DNA from: Muribaculaceae bacterium
GTDB taxonomy: Bacteria; Bacteroidota; Bacteroidia; Bacteroidales; Muribaculaceae
Assembly (NCBI GenBank): GCA_017619355.1
Contig: JAFZSO010000038.1
Span: forward strand, 1 to 64,000
Reading direction: 5' to 3'
Length of the DNA stretch: 64,000 bases
In this document: piece by piece, positions 31,049-40,670 of the stretch
Layout of the letters: the number at the start of each line of letters is the position of its first letter
How positions within the stretch are numbered: position 1 is the first letter of the stretch
Notes under the pieces: generated by a model
Seen by the model: the letters and a program-made list of their open reading frames with translations, nothing else
What the model was told of the DNA's origin: nothing
Database searches by the model: none
Translations under genes and position numbers: made by a program

Positions 31049-32332
31049 ATGGCTGAATCAAGAAGAAAACAAATGTTTCCTGACGTGACCGACGAACAGT
31101 GGAACGACTGGATCTGGCAAGTCAGAAACCGCATTGAGACGCTCGATGACCTGAAGAAATATGTGGCTCTCACTCCCGAAGAGGAGGAAGGCGTGAAGAA
31201 GACCCTGTCCACTCTGCGCATGGCCATCACTCCCTACTACTTGAGCCTTATCAACCCCGACGATCCTGCCGACCCCGTGCGTCGTCAGTGCATTCCTACG
31301 GGACTTGAAACCCATCAGGCTGCTGCCGACTTGCTCGACCCACTGCACGAGGACGAGGATTCGCCCACACCAGGTCTCACGCACCGTTACCCCGACCGTG
31401 TGCTCTTCCTCATCACCGACATGTGCTCGATGTACTGCCGTCACTGCACCCGTCGCCGTTTTGCCGGACAGACCGACAACGAGTGTGGCATGGACCGCAT
31501 TGAGAAGGCGCTGGAATACATCCGCAACACCCCCACGGTGCGTGACGTGCTCCTCTCGGGTGGCGATGCCCTCATGGTGAGCGACAAGCGTCTGGAATAC
31601 ATCATCTCTGAATTGAGGAAGATTCCGCATGTGGAGATTGTGCGTCTGGGAACCCGCACCCCCGTGGTTTGCCCCCAGCGTATCACGCCCGAATTGTGCG
31701 CCATGCTCAAGAAGTATCACCCCGTGTGGCTTAACACGCACTTCAATCACCCCAACGAGGTGACTGCCGAGTCGCGCCGTGCCTGCGAGATGCTCGCCGA
31801 TGCCGGTGTGCCCCTGGGCAACCAGAGTGTGCTGCTGCGCGGTGTGAACGACTGCGTGCATGTGATGAAGCACCTGGTGCACGAACTCGTGAAGATGCGT
31901 GTGCGTCCTTACTACATTTATCAGTGCGACCTCTCGATGGGTCTCGAGCACTTCCGCACTCCCGTGTCGAAGGGCATCGAGATTATCGAAGGCCTGCGCG
32001 GTCACACCTCAGGCTACTGCGTGCCCACCTTTGTGGTCGATGCTCCTGGTGGCGGCGGCAAGACGCCCGTCATGCCCCAGTATGTCATCTCGCAGGCTCC
32101 CGGCAAGGTGGTGCTGCGCAACTTCGAGGGCGTTATCACTACCTATACCGAGCCTAACGAGTACCATAGCGAGTGCAACTGCCCCGATTGTCAGGCTGCA
32201 CGCGCCAAGGAACAGGTGGCTAACGACAAGGCTGTGGACGGCGTGATCTCACTGCTTGAAGGCGAGCGCATGAACATCGAGCCCAAGGCGCTGAAACGCC
32301 ATGAGCGTAACGAAATCCGCGATAAGAACTAA
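31049..32332 (+). CDS. kamA: Lysine 2,3-aminomutase
   Basis: A 427-residue radical-SAM and PLP enzyme that turns L-lysine into L-beta-lysine, the first step of the pathway. The iron-sulphur motif is C126-x3-C130-x2-C133 (CSMYCRHC), followed by the Arg-rich RHCTRRRFAG. The family stretch RVLFLITDMCSMYC and the PLP-region PTFVVDAPGGGGK are present. The length fits anaerobic KamA enzymes (about 415-430). It is bracketed by hairpins at 30994-31021 and 32348-32374, which could set its mRNA level apart from the rest of the operon. Confidence 0.95.
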   Translation: MAESRRKQMFPDVTDEQWNDWIWQVRNRIETLDDLKKYVALTPEEEEGVKKTLSTLRMAITPYYLSLINPDDPADPVRRQCIPTGLETHQAAADLLDPLHEDEDSPTPGLTHRYPDRVLFLITDMCSMYCRHCTRRRFAGQTDNECGMDRIEKALEYIRNTPTVRDVLLSGGDALMVSDKRLEYIISELRKIPHVEIVRLGTRTPVVCPQRITPELCAMLKKYHPVWLNTHFNHPNEVTAESRRACEMLADAGVPLGNQSVLLRGVNDCVHVMKHLVHELVKMRVRPYYIYQCDLSMGLEHFRTPVSKGIEIIEGLRGHTSGYCVPTFVVDAPGGGGKTPVMPQYVISQAPGKVVLRNFEGVITTYTEPNEYHSECNCPDCQAARAKEQVANDKAVDGVISLLEGERMNIEPKALKRHERNEIRDKN

Positions 32333-32347
32333 CCACGCGCAATGGTA

Positions 32348-32374
32348 GGTGAGGGTGCACCAGGCACCTTCACC
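32348..32374 (+). promoter_or_regulatory. Hairpin between kamA and the P-loop gene
   Basis: GGTGAGGGTGC (32348-32358) pairs with GCACCTTCACC (32364-32374) through an 11-base stem with one G-T pair and a five-base loop. No T tract follows. Confidence 0.6.
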
Positions 32375-32403
32375 CGCCTTTGCTATAATTTATATATGGT
32401 GTT

Positions 32404-33408
32404 TTGCCCTTCATCAATGAAATATTGAACTACAGCAGCCTCTCCATCGTCGGACTCGAGAAGAATACGGGAAAGACGGAGTGCCTGAAATATGTGCTCA
32501 AGCGCATGCCGGTCGATTCCCGGCGCATTGCTGTTACTTCGATAGGCATTGATGGTGAAACGGTCGATCAGGTCACGCGCACGCAAAAGCCTGAAATCGT
32601 GTTGCAGCAGGGCATGTTCTTCGCCACCAGTGAAGCGCACTACAAGCTGAGGAGGCTCGTCTCGGAACTCGTGGATGTGAGCGACGAGAACACCTCGCTG
32701 GGACGCGTGGTCACCGCCAAAGCACTCACCACCGGCAAGATTCTGCTCTCGGGGCCGCCATCGGCCACAGGGCTTATCAGGTGGATGAACCAGATGCAGC
32801 GCATAGGCATTGACTTGACGATTATCGACGGTGCTTTGTCGCGACTCAGTTCGGCCTCGCCAGCCGTCAGTCAGTCGATGATTCTTGCCACAGGGGCAGC
32901 CTATTCGGCCAACATGAACACGCTTGTGCAGAAGACCGCCTTCATTGTGCAGCTCATCAACCTGCCGCTGGCCGATGAGAAGAAACGCAACCTGTTCGGG
33001 CCTCTGGACCAGGGCAGCTGGTGGCTCGATGCCGATGGCACTCTGAATCCGCTCAGTTCGGCCACATCGCTGTCTAAGCACATCCACTTTCAGGGGATGG
33101 AACGGTGCAGCACCATCTATGTGGCAGGAGCGTTGGTCGACGGATTTATCGAAAAAGTGAGAGCCAACAAGGACCTGAGGCAAGTGGAGATTGTGGTGAA
33201 AGATTTTACAAGGATTTTTGTGTCCCCACAGTTGTTCAGGTTGTTTCTCAAGGCGGGCGGACGCGTCACGGTGCTCCAGAAGAGCAAACTTATTGCTGTC
33301 ACGGTCAATCCCGTTTCGCCCACGGGTTTCGTGCTCGACTCCGACATCTTGTGCCAGAAACTTTCTGAAGCCATAGAGCTTCCTGTATATGATCTTTTAA
33401 AAAACTGA
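32404..33408 (+). CDS. P-loop protein of the lysine aminomutase cluster (putative reactivation factor)
   Basis: A 334-residue protein with a P-loop at SIVGLEKNTGKTECL (about 14-28). The only start in this frame before the P-loop is TTG at 32404. An ATG at 32396 is out of frame and hits a stop soon after, so either TTG is used or the start is mis-resolved. Genes of this kind sit beside kamD/kamE in other lysine fermenters (kamB/kamC names) and beside ornithine aminomutase genes. There they, together with a MutS-like gene, are thought to restore inactivated B12-dependent aminomutase; the biochemical proof is thin. The next gene begins three bases after its stop. Confidence 0.72.
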   Translation: MPFINEILNYSSLSIVGLEKNTGKTECLKYVLKRMPVDSRRIAVTSIGIDGETVDQVTRTQKPEIVLQQGMFFATSEAHYKLRRLVSELVDVSDENTSLGRVVTAKALTTGKILLSGPPSATGLIRWMNQMQRIGIDLTIIDGALSRLSSASPAVSQSMILATGAAYSANMNTLVQKTAFIVQLINLPLADEKKRNLFGPLDQGSWWLDADGTLNPLSSATSLSKHIHFQGMERCSTIYVAGALVDGFIEKVRANKDLRQVEIVVKDFTRIFVSPQLFRLFLKAGGRVTVLQKSKLIAVTVNPVSPTGFVLDSDILCQKLSEAIELPVYDLLKN

Positions 33409-33411
33409 TAG

Positions 33412-34764
33412 ATGCAACTGAAAAATGTCATAGATTCGCCCTGCGGCCTGCGGTTCATACTCCAGAAGCTTGAATTGCAGTCGGGATTTGCTCGGCGGTG
33501 CCTCCTCGACATGGAGATGCTCACCGATGCCGATGCCATTCAGGAGAGCTATGGCGTGTTGTGTCATTTCGCGCGCTTCCTGGCCGATACCGACCATGTG
33601 CGCATCTCCACCCTGCTTTTCAAGTTGCAGGGGGTGAAGGACATCCGCACCACCATCAAGAACCTTGAACAGAAAGCTACGCTCGACGACATCGAATTGT
33701 TTGAGGTGAAGCACCTTGCCATTCTTGCCGTGGATGTGAAGAAACTGTTGCGTCAGCATGGTCTGGACCAGGTGGTGGAGGTGCCCGACCTCGACGAGGT
33801 GATTACCATCCTCGACCCCGATGGACTGAAAATAGCCTCTTTCTACATCTACGACTCCTATTGTGAGCAGCTCAAGGACCTGCGCATTCAGATGCGTCAG
33901 CATCCCGAACAGAACGACCAGCTCCTGCTCGAGGCCAACGAATTGGAACTCGGCGTGCGGGCCGACCTCAGCAAGCAGCTGCACCACTTTGCCCCTGCCA
34001 TCAGGCAGGCGCTGCTGGCCTTGGCACACATCGACATCAGTCTGGCCAAAGCTGCTCAAATGCATCACATGGGGCTTTGTTTCCCCGTGATTTCTACTGA
34101 TGGCACAAGCCGCTACGAGGGTTTGTTCCATCCGCAGGTCAAGGATGCCCTGGAGAGCAACGGACGCTCTTTCCAGCCGGTTGATATTTCCTATGGCCTG
34201 AAACCCACATTGATAACTGGTGCCAATATGGGCGGCAAGACGGTAGTGCTCAAGACCTTGACGCTATGCCAGTACTTGTTCCAGTTCGGATTTGGCATTC
34301 CCGCCGCTATGGTCACTATCGATGTGAAGTCGCACATCTTCTTCTGCATTGGCGACGAGCAGTCGGTCGAGAAAGGCCTCTCGTCGTTTGCTGCCGAGAT
34401 GAAGAACATCGATGCCGTCATCAAGGCATCGCGCAACGAACGAAAGCTATTGGCGTTGATCGATGAGCCTGCCCGCACCACCAACCCCACCGAGGGTGCG
34501 GCACTTGTGGCAGCCTTGCTCAAGGTGTTGGCCGATGCCGACATGAGCCTTATCCTGACAACGCACTACGATATTGAGCCAGGCGATGCCCGTTGCCTCA
34601 GGGTGAAGGGTTTCGTAGATGGCGTGATGGATTACTCCCTGGTGGAGGTTCACGATGGCGAAGTGCCACACGAGGCGCTGAACATAGCTCAGGCACTCGA
34701 CATCGATTCCCAGTGGATTAATCTGGCAAGAGAGATTATCAACAAAAATGAACGAATACTATAA
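33412..34764 (+). CDS. MutS-like ATPase of the lysine aminomutase cluster
   Basis: A 450-residue protein with a MutS domain V-type ATPase at its C-terminus: LITGANMGGKTVVLKTL (Walker A, about 263-279), ALIDEPARTTNPTEGAALVA (Walker B and following) and ILTTHYD. The N-terminal mismatch-recognition domains of real MutS are absent, so it is not a DNA-repair MutS. It lies between the P-loop gene and kamD and is typical of aminomutase clusters, where a chaperone or reactivation role is inferred. Tight spacing on the left (3 bases) and 19 bases to kamD support a joint function. Confidence 0.85.
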   Translation: MQLKNVIDSPCGLRFILQKLELQSGFARRCLLDMEMLTDADAIQESYGVLCHFARFLADTDHVRISTLLFKLQGVKDIRTTIKNLEQKATLDDIELFEVKHLAILAVDVKKLLRQHGLDQVVEVPDLDEVITILDPDGLKIASFYIYDSYCEQLKDLRIQMRQHPEQNDQLLLEANELELGVRADLSKQLHHFAPAIRQALLALAHIDISLAKAAQMHHMGLCFPVISTDGTSRYEGLFHPQVKDALESNGRSFQPVDISYGLKPTLITGANMGGKTVVLKTLTLCQYLFQFGFGIPAAMVTIDVKSHIFFCIGDEQSVEKGLSSFAAEMKNIDAVIKASRNERKLLALIDEPARTTNPTEGAALVAALLKVLADADMSLILTTHYDIEPGDARCLRVKGFVDGVMDYSLVEVHDGEVPHEALNIAQALDIDSQWINLAREIINKNERIL

Positions 34765-34783
34765 TATATAATGATATAATACT

Positions 34784-36340
34784 ATGCAGAAAAGCAAGTT
34801 AGGTTTAGATTTTGAAAAAGTTGAATATGCCAGAAGTCTGGCCAAGGGCATCGCTGAAGATGTGCAGGCATTCGTGGAGCAATACACCACGGTGGCTGTG
34901 GAGCGCACCTTGTGTCGATTGATGGGAATTGACGGCATTGACGAGAACGAGGTGCCTCTGCCCAATGTGGTGGTCGAAGCCCTCAAGGACAAGGGCGTGC
35001 TCAACGAAGGCGCATTGTTCTTCATCGCCAACGCCATGATTCAGACTGGCCTCAAGCCGCAGCAAATTGCCGAAAAGGTGGCTGCTGGCGAACTCGACAT
35101 CACCAAGGTGGTGACCACCGACCAGAAACAGATTGCCGATGTGTTGCAACCCGTCATCAATGAGAGTATGGAACGCATCCGTGCCCGCCGTGCCCGCCGT
35201 GAGCACTACCTCGAGACTATTGGCGAGGGTCCCAAGCCTTACCTCTACATCATTGTGGCAACCGGTAACATCTATGAAGATGTGGTGCAGGCACAGGCAG
35301 GTGCCCGCCAGGGAGCCGATGTGATTGCCGTGATTCGCACCACGGGTCAGAGCCTTCTCGACTATGTGCCTTATGGCGCCACCACCGAGGGTTTTGGCGG
35401 TACCTTTGCCACTCAGGAGAACTTCCGCATCATGCGCAAGGCGCTCGACGAAGTAGGGGAGGAGCAGGGCCGCTACATACGCCTGTGTAACTACTGCTCG
35501 GGTCTGTGTATGCCCGAAATCGCCATCATGGGTGCTTTCGAAGGCCTTGATGTGATGCTCAACGATGCCCTCTATGGCATCCTGTTCCGCGACATCAACA
35601 TGCAGCGCACGCTCATTGACCAGTACATGAGCCGCATCATCAACGGCTTTGCCGGCGTCATCATCAACACGGGCGAGGACAACTACCTCACCACTGCCGA
35701 TGCCGTCGAGGCTGCCCACACGGTGCTTGCTTCCGACCTCATCAACGAGCAGCTCGCCCTCATGGCGGGTCTGCCCGAGGAGCAGATGGGTCTGGGTCAC
35801 GCCTTTGAGATGGATCCCATGCTCGAGAATGGCTTCCTGCTCGAACTGGCACAGGCACAGATGACACGCGAAATCTTCCCGAAGGCCACACTCAAGTACA
35901 TGCCGCCCACCAAGTTCATGACGGGCAACATCTTCCGTGGTCACATTCAGGATGCACTGTTCAACATGATTGGTATCTGGACCCATCAGGGCATCCAGCT
36001 GCTGGGTATGCCCACCGAGGCCATCCACACCCCCTTCATGAGCGACCGTTACCTCTCGATCGAGAATGCCAAGTACATCTTCAACAACATGAAGAGCATT
36101 GGCGAGGAAATGGAGTTTGTGGAAGGCGGCATTTGCCGCAACCGTGTGAAGGAAGTGCTCGGTAACACGATTAAACTGCTCGAAGACATTACCAAAGAAG
36201 GTCTGTTCACCGCACTGGAGAAGGGTATCTTCGGCGATGTCAAGCGTCCCAAGAATGGCGGTAAAGGCCTTGCTGGCGTTACCATGAAAGGAGGCAACTA
36301 CTATAACCCGTTTGTGGAATTAATGAAAGGTAAACGATAA
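34784..36340 (+). CDS. kamD: Beta-lysine 5,6-aminomutase, alpha subunit
   Basis: The 518-residue large subunit of the adenosylcobalamin and PLP enzyme that converts beta-lysine to 3,5-diaminohexanoate. It has the family start KSKLGLDFEKVEYARSLAKG and the central barrel motifs GQSLLDYVPYGATTEG and NTGEDNYLTTADAVEAAHT. Length matches the characterised enzymes (about 516). It is followed 13 bases later by the beta subunit. Confidence 0.95.
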   Translation: MQKSKLGLDFEKVEYARSLAKGIAEDVQAFVEQYTTVAVERTLCRLMGIDGIDENEVPLPNVVVEALKDKGVLNEGALFFIANAMIQTGLKPQQIAEKVAAGELDITKVVTTDQKQIADVLQPVINESMERIRARRARREHYLETIGEGPKPYLYIIVATGNIYEDVVQAQAGARQGADVIAVIRTTGQSLLDYVPYGATTEGFGGTFATQENFRIMRKALDEVGEEQGRYIRLCNYCSGLCMPEIAIMGAFEGLDVMLNDALYGILFRDINMQRTLIDQYMSRIINGFAGVIINTGEDNYLTTADAVEAAHTVLASDLINEQLALMAGLPEEQMGLGHAFEMDPMLENGFLLELAQAQMTREIFPKATLKYMPPTKFMTGNIFRGHIQDALFNMIGIWTHQGIQLLGMPTEAIHTPFMSDRYLSIENAKYIFNNMKSIGEEMEFVEGGICRNRVKEVLGNTIKLLEDITKEGLFTALEKGIFGDVKRPKNGGKGLAGVTMKGGNYYNPFVELMKGKR

Positions 36341-36353
36341 ATAGAAGACTGTT

Positions 36354-37142
36354 ATGAGCGAAGGACTATATTCAATGGAAGCTAAGGATTTTGACAAAAC
36401 CTTAGATCTCACCAAAATAAAACCATATGGCGACACCATGAACGATGGCAAGGTGCAGCTCAGTTTCACCCTGCCCGTGCCCTGTGGTGCCGAGGCCATT
36501 GAAGCAGCCAAGCAGATGCTGCGCAAGATGGGCCTGGAGAATCCCAGCGTTGTCTTCTATCAGGAGCTGACACCGGGCTTCACCTTCTTCAACTGCTATG
36601 GCAGCTGTACCCACACCGTCGACTACTCCACCATTTATGTGCCTAAGGTGGAATCCAACACTATGGACATGTATGCTACCGACGAGTACATCAAGGAGAA
36701 CATCGGCCGCAGGATTGTGATTGTTGGTGCTTCTACCGGAACCGATGCGCATACCGTGGGCATCGACGCCATCATGAACATGAAGGGCTATGCCGGCCAT
36801 TACGGACTGGAGCGCTATGACATGATTGATGCCTATAACCTGGGTTCGCAGGTGCCTAACGACGAGTTTATTGCCAAGGGCATCGAACTCCATGCCGACG
36901 CCCTGCTCGTGTCGCAGACGGTGACCCAGAAGGATGTGCACATCAAGAACATGACCGAATTCATCGAACTCATGGAGGCCGAGGGCCTGCGCGACAAGAT
37001 GATTTGCTGCTGCGGCGGTGCCCGTATCACCCACGAGCTCGCTAAGGAGCTGGGCTTCGACGCCGGTTTTGGCATGAACACCTATGCCGACGATGTGGCC
37101 TCGTTTGTGGTGCAGGAAATGGTTAAGAGAGGAATGAAATAA
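36354..37142 (+). CDS. kamE: Beta-lysine 5,6-aminomutase, beta subunit (B12-binding)
   Basis: A 262-residue subunit with the base-off cobalamin motif D131-x-H133-x-x-G136 (GTDAHTVGID), whose histidine ligates cobalt, and the downstream CCGGARITHELAKELGFDAG typical of the B12-binding Rossmann fold. It pairs with KamD. B12 dependence is known for the family; no cobalamin riboswitch is seen in front of this operon. Confidence 0.95.
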   Translation: MSEGLYSMEAKDFDKTLDLTKIKPYGDTMNDGKVQLSFTLPVPCGAEAIEAAKQMLRKMGLENPSVVFYQELTPGFTFFNCYGSCTHTVDYSTIYVPKVESNTMDMYATDEYIKENIGRRIVIVGASTGTDAHTVGIDAIMNMKGYAGHYGLERYDMIDAYNLGSQVPNDEFIAKGIELHADALLVSQTVTQKDVHIKNMTEFIELMEAEGLRDKMICCCGGARITHELAKELGFDAGFGMNTYADDVASFVVQEMVKRGMK

Positions 37143-37177
37143 CTAATTTTATTAACTAACATAAAACCTAATTATTT

Positions 37178-37837
37178 ATGGACAAATATCAAATAAGAGA
37201 AGTCATTGCCAAGCGTGCCGCTAAAGAGCTGCACGATGGCGACGTGGTGAATCTGGGTATTGGTATTCCAACCCTCATCCCTAACTATCTGCCCGAAGGC
37301 GTTTCTGTTACGCTTCAGACCGAGAATGGTGCCATGGGCATGGGTCCCACACCTGCTGAAGGCGAGGAGGACAAGAACCTTATCAACGCCGGTGGCGGTT
37401 ACATCACTCTGAATCCCGGTGCTTGCACCTTCGACTCGGCCACTTCTTTTGCCATCATTCGTGGCGGACATGTGAATGTGTCGTTCCTGGGCGCACTGCA
37501 GGTTGACGAAAAAGGTAACCTCGCTAACTGGATTATTCCTGGCAAGATGGCTCCCGGTATGGGTGGAGCTATGGACCTCGTGGTGGGTGCCAAGCGTGTG
37601 ATTCTCACCATGGAACACACCCAGAAGGGCAATCCCAAGATTCTCAAGGAGTGCACGCTGCCTCTCACGGCTGCTGGCCAGGTGAACATGATTATCACCG
37701 AGATGGGCGTGATGGACATCACTCCCGAGGGCATTGTGCTGCGCGAGCTGCACCCCGAGTTTACGGTAGAAGATATTCAGGCTGCCACTCAGGCCAAGCT
37801 CATCATCGACCCCAACCTGAAACCGATGGACATCTAA
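37178..37837 (+). CDS. atoA: Butyryl-CoA/acetate:acetoacetate CoA-transferase, subunit B
   Basis: A 219-residue beta subunit. The catalytic glutamate is in LQTENGAMGMGP (about residue 49). GGGYITLNPGACTFDSATSF and PGKMAPGMGGAMDLV are also family motifs. It completes AtoD from the start of the operon. It starts 35 bases after kamE and ends 12 bases before crt. Confidence 0.93.
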   Translation: MDKYQIREVIAKRAAKELHDGDVVNLGIGIPTLIPNYLPEGVSVTLQTENGAMGMGPTPAEGEEDKNLINAGGGYITLNPGACTFDSATSFAIIRGGHVNVSFLGALQVDEKGNLANWIIPGKMAPGMGGAMDLVVGAKRVILTMEHTQKGNPKILKECTLPLTAAGQVNMIITEMGVMDITPEGIVLRELHPEFTVEDIQAATQAKLIIDPNLKPMDI

Positions 37838-37849
37838 TCCCTTGTTGCA

Positions 37850-38626
37850 ATGGATTATCAATTCCTGAAAATACAGAATGAGGGCGCTGTCACCATCCTC
37901 ATGATTTCAGCACCCAAGTCGCTCAATGCGCTCAATTCCACGATTCTCAAGGAACTGGGCGACTTTGTGGCAAACATTGACCCGGCTACCCGTGTGCTCA
38001 TCATCACGGGCGACGGCGAGAAGTCGTTTGTGGCAGGTGCCGACATCTCTGAGATGGCGAACCTCAATCAGGGCGAGGGCTACAAGTTCGGCGACCTGGG
38101 CGAGGGCGTCTTCCGTGCTATCGAGACCCTTCCCATCCCCGTCATCGCTGCAGTCAACGGTTTCGCACTGGGCGGTGGCTGTGAACTTGCCATGGCTTGC
38201 GACATCCGCATTGCTTCGGTCAAGGCCAAATTCGGTCAGCCTGAAGTGGGACTGGGTATCATTCCCGGTTTCTCGGGCACCTACCGCCTGCCCAAACTCA
38301 TCGGTCAGGGGTATGCCAAGGAGATGATATATACCGGCAAGATTATCCGTGCCGACGAGGCACTGCGTGTGGGACTGGTCAACGCCATCTATGAGCCCGA
38401 GGAACTCATGCCCAAGGCTCTTGAAATGGCTAAGGCCATCGCTGCGCAGGCTCCTCTTGCCGTGCAAAAGGCCAAGACGAGCATCAACAACGGTTATGAC
38501 CTCGATGCCGACCAAGCCATAGAACTCGAGAATCGACTCTTTGGCGAGTGTTTTGCCACCGCCGACCAGAAGGAGGGCATGGCAGCCTTCCTGGGCAAGC
38601 GTAAACCCGAGTTTAAAGGAGAATAA
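37850..38626 (+). CDS. crt: Enoyl-CoA hydratase / 3-hydroxybutyryl-CoA dehydratase
   Basis: A 258-residue crotonase. The oxyanion-hole motifs FVAGADISEMANL and AVNGFALGGGCELAMACDIR, followed by FGQPEVGLGIIPGFSGT with both catalytic glutamates, fit crotonase. It interconverts 3-hydroxybutyryl-CoA and crotonyl-CoA. Kal already makes crotonyl-CoA, so Crt serves the acetoacetyl-CoA branch together with Hbd. Confidence 0.93.
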   Translation: MDYQFLKIQNEGAVTILMISAPKSLNALNSTILKELGDFVANIDPATRVLIITGDGEKSFVAGADISEMANLNQGEGYKFGDLGEGVFRAIETLPIPVIAAVNGFALGGGCELAMACDIRIASVKAKFGQPEVGLGIIPGFSGTYRLPKLIGQGYAKEMIYTGKIIRADEALRVGLVNAIYEPEELMPKALEMAKAIAAQAPLAVQKAKTSINNGYDLDADQAIELENRLFGECFATADQKEGMAAFLGKRKPEFKGE

Positions 38627-38657
38627 ACATTAACTAACTATAAAAAACTATCAAACT

Positions 38658-39494
38658 ATGAAAATTTGCGTTATTGGAACCGGAACCATGGCTAAAGGCA
38701 TTGTCAAGGCTTTTGCCGCCAAGATGCCCGTGGTCATGAAGAGCCGTTCGCAAGCCAGCCTCGACAAGGCTATGGCTTCTATCACTAAAGGCTACAGCAA
38801 ACTCGTTGAGAAAGGCAAGATTGCTCAGGATGCAATGGATGCCATGCTGGCCAACATCACCACAACTGTCGACTATGCTGACTTTGCCGATGCCGACCTC
38901 GTGATCGAGGCTGCTGTCGAGAACATGCAGCTCAAGAAGGAAGTGTTCATGGAACTCGACAAAATCTGCAAACCCGAAACCATTTTTGCCACCAACTCGT
39001 CGTCGCTCTCCATCACTGAGATTGCCGCTTGCACAAGCCGTCCCGCTCAGTTCATTGGCTGCCACTTCTTCAACCCTGCCGACCGCATGGCACTCGTTGA
39101 AGTCATCAAGGGCCAGCTCACCAGCGAAGAGACTGCCAAGTGCATTGTCGACCTCACCACCGAGATTGGCAAGACCCCCGTTCCCGTGAACGAGGCTCCC
39201 GGTTTTGTGGTGAACCGCATTCTCATCCCCATGATCAATGAGGCTGTGGGCATCCTCGCCGATGGCATTGCAAGTGCCGAGGACATTGACAAGTGCATGA
39301 TGCTGGGCGCTAACCATCCCATGGGCCCCTTGGCACTGGCCGACCTCATTGGCAACGATGTGAACCTCGCCATCATGGAGGTGCTCTATAACGAGTTTGG
39401 CGATCCCAAGTATCGTCCTCATCCCCTGCTGCGCAAAATGGTGCGTGCCGGATTGCTTGGCCGCAAGACGGGTGAAGGCTTCTACAAGTATTAA
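38658..39494 (+). CDS. hbd: 3-hydroxybutyryl-CoA dehydrogenase
   Basis: A 278-residue NAD(P)H enzyme with an N-terminal Rossmann motif [17 protein letters not shown]. The family stretch [18 protein letters not shown] holds the catalytic histidine, and [19 protein letters not shown] follows. It reduces acetoacetyl-CoA to 3-hydroxybutyryl-CoA in the fermentative direction. It starts 31 bases after crt. Confidence 0.94.
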   Translation: MKICVIGTGTMAKGIVKAFAAKMPVVMKSRSQASLDKAMASITKGYSKLVEKGKIAQDAMDAMLANITTTVDYADFADADLVIEAAVENMQLKKEVFMELDKICKPETIFATNSSSLSITEIAACTSRPAQFIGCHFFNPADRMALVEVIKGQLTSEETAKCIVDLTTEIGKTPVPVNEAPGFVVNRILIPMINEAVGILADGIASAEDIDKCMMLGANHPMGPLALADLIGNDVNLAIMEVLYNEFGDPKYRPHPLLRKMVRAGLLGRKTGEGFYKY

Positions 39495-39513
39495 ACCATT
39501 AACTAAAAACTAT

Positions 39514-40653
39514 ATGGATTTTAGCTATTCAAAGACAGAAGAACTTTTTCTCCAGATGATTCGTTCATTTGCCGAGAATGAAGTGAAACCTCTGGCAGCC
39601 GAAGTCGACGAGCAGGAACGCTTCCCTCTCGAAACCGTCGAGAAGATGGGTAAGCTTGGCCTCATGGGCATTCCTGTTCCCGAACAGTATGGCGGTGCTG
39701 GAGGCAGCGTCCAGATGTATATCATGGCCGTTGAAGAACTTTCCAGAGTGTGCGCCACCACGGGCGTTGTGCTCTCGGCCCACACTTCTCTGTGTGTGGC
39801 TCCCATCTTGGAGCACGGCACCGAGGAACAGAAGATGAAATATTTGCCCAAGCTCGCCTCGGGCGAGTGGATTGGCGCCTTTGGTCTCACTGAGCCTAAT
39901 GCCGGTACCGATGCCGCCATGCAGCAGACCACTGCCGTGGATGCTGGTGACAAGTGGATTCTGAACGGCTCCAAGATTTTCATCACCAACGCTTCTTATG
40001 CCAATGTGTTCATCGTCATGGCGATGACCGACAAGAGCAAGGGCACCAAGGGCATCTCGGCATTCATCGTTGAGAAAGGCATGCCTGGCTTCTCGATTGG
40101 CAAGAAGGAATTGAAGATGGGTATCCGAGGCAGTGCCACTTGTGAACTCATTTTCGAGAATTGTGAAGTGCCCAAGGAGAACCTGCTGGGTCAGCTCGGC
40201 AAGGGCTTCAGCATTGCCATGAAGACGCTCGACGGCGGCCGCATCGGTATCGCCTCTCAAGCGCTTGGTATCGCCCAGGGCGCTATGGACGAGACTGTGA
40301 AGTACACCAAGGAACGCAAGCAATTTGGCCGTGCCATTGCCAAGTTCCAGAACACCCAGTTCCAGATGGCCGACCTCAAGACCAAGGTCGAGGCTGCCCG
40401 CCTGCTGGTGCGCAGCGCTGCCTGGAAGAAGGACAAGGGCCTTCCCTATTCGGCCGATGCCGCTATGGCTAAGCTGTTTGCTGCCGAGACCGCTATGGAG
40501 GTGACAACCAAGGCTGTTCAGTTCCACGGCGGATATGGCTACACTCGTGAGTATCCCGTAGAACGCATGATGCGCGATGCCAAGATTACCGAGATTTATG
40601 AAGGTACATCTGAAGTGCAGCGCATGGTCATTGCAGGTCATTTATTTAAATAA
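39514..40653 (+). CDS. bcd: Butyryl-CoA dehydrogenase (acyl-CoA dehydrogenase)
   Basis: A 379-residue flavoenzyme. The ATG at 39514 (MDFSYSKTEELFLQMIRSFA) is preferred; an in-frame start at 39397 would lie within hbd. FAD and substrate motifs are GAFGLTEPNAGTDAAMQQTT, GSKIFITNASYA and QFHGGYGYTREYPVERMMRD, with the catalytic glutamate in ITEIYEGTSEVQRM. It reduces crotonyl-CoA to butyryl-CoA with the electron-transferring flavoprotein encoded next, probably by electron bifurcation, as known for clostridial Bcd-Etf; this is inferred. Confidence 0.95.
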   Translation: MDFSYSKTEELFLQMIRSFAENEVKPLAAEVDEQERFPLETVEKMGKLGLMGIPVPEQYGGAGGSVQMYIMAVEELSRVCATTGVVLSAHTSLCVAPILEHGTEEQKMKYLPKLASGEWIGAFGLTEPNAGTDAAMQQTTAVDAGDKWILNGSKIFITNASYANVFIVMAMTDKSKGTKGISAFIVEKGMPGFSIGKKELKMGIRGSATCELIFENCEVPKENLLGQLGKGFSIAMKTLDGGRIGIASQALGIAQGAMDETVKYTKERKQFGRAIAKFQNTQFQMADLKTKVEAARLLVRSAAWKKDKGLPYSADAAMAKLFAAETAMEVTTKAVQFHGGYGYTREYPVERMMRDAKITEIYEGTSEVQRMVIAGHLFK

Positions 40654-40670
40654 TAAAGGAGGATAGCATT

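Noticed and set aside
32396..32428. ATG at 32396 as start of the P-loop gene
   Set aside because: It is out of frame with the P-loop and ends at a TGA after ten codons; TTG at 32404 is the only in-frame start before the motif.
33412..34764. DNA mismatch repair protein MutS
   Set aside because: Only the C-terminal ATPase region resembles MutS; recognition domains are absent and the gene is embedded in the lysine aminomutase cluster.
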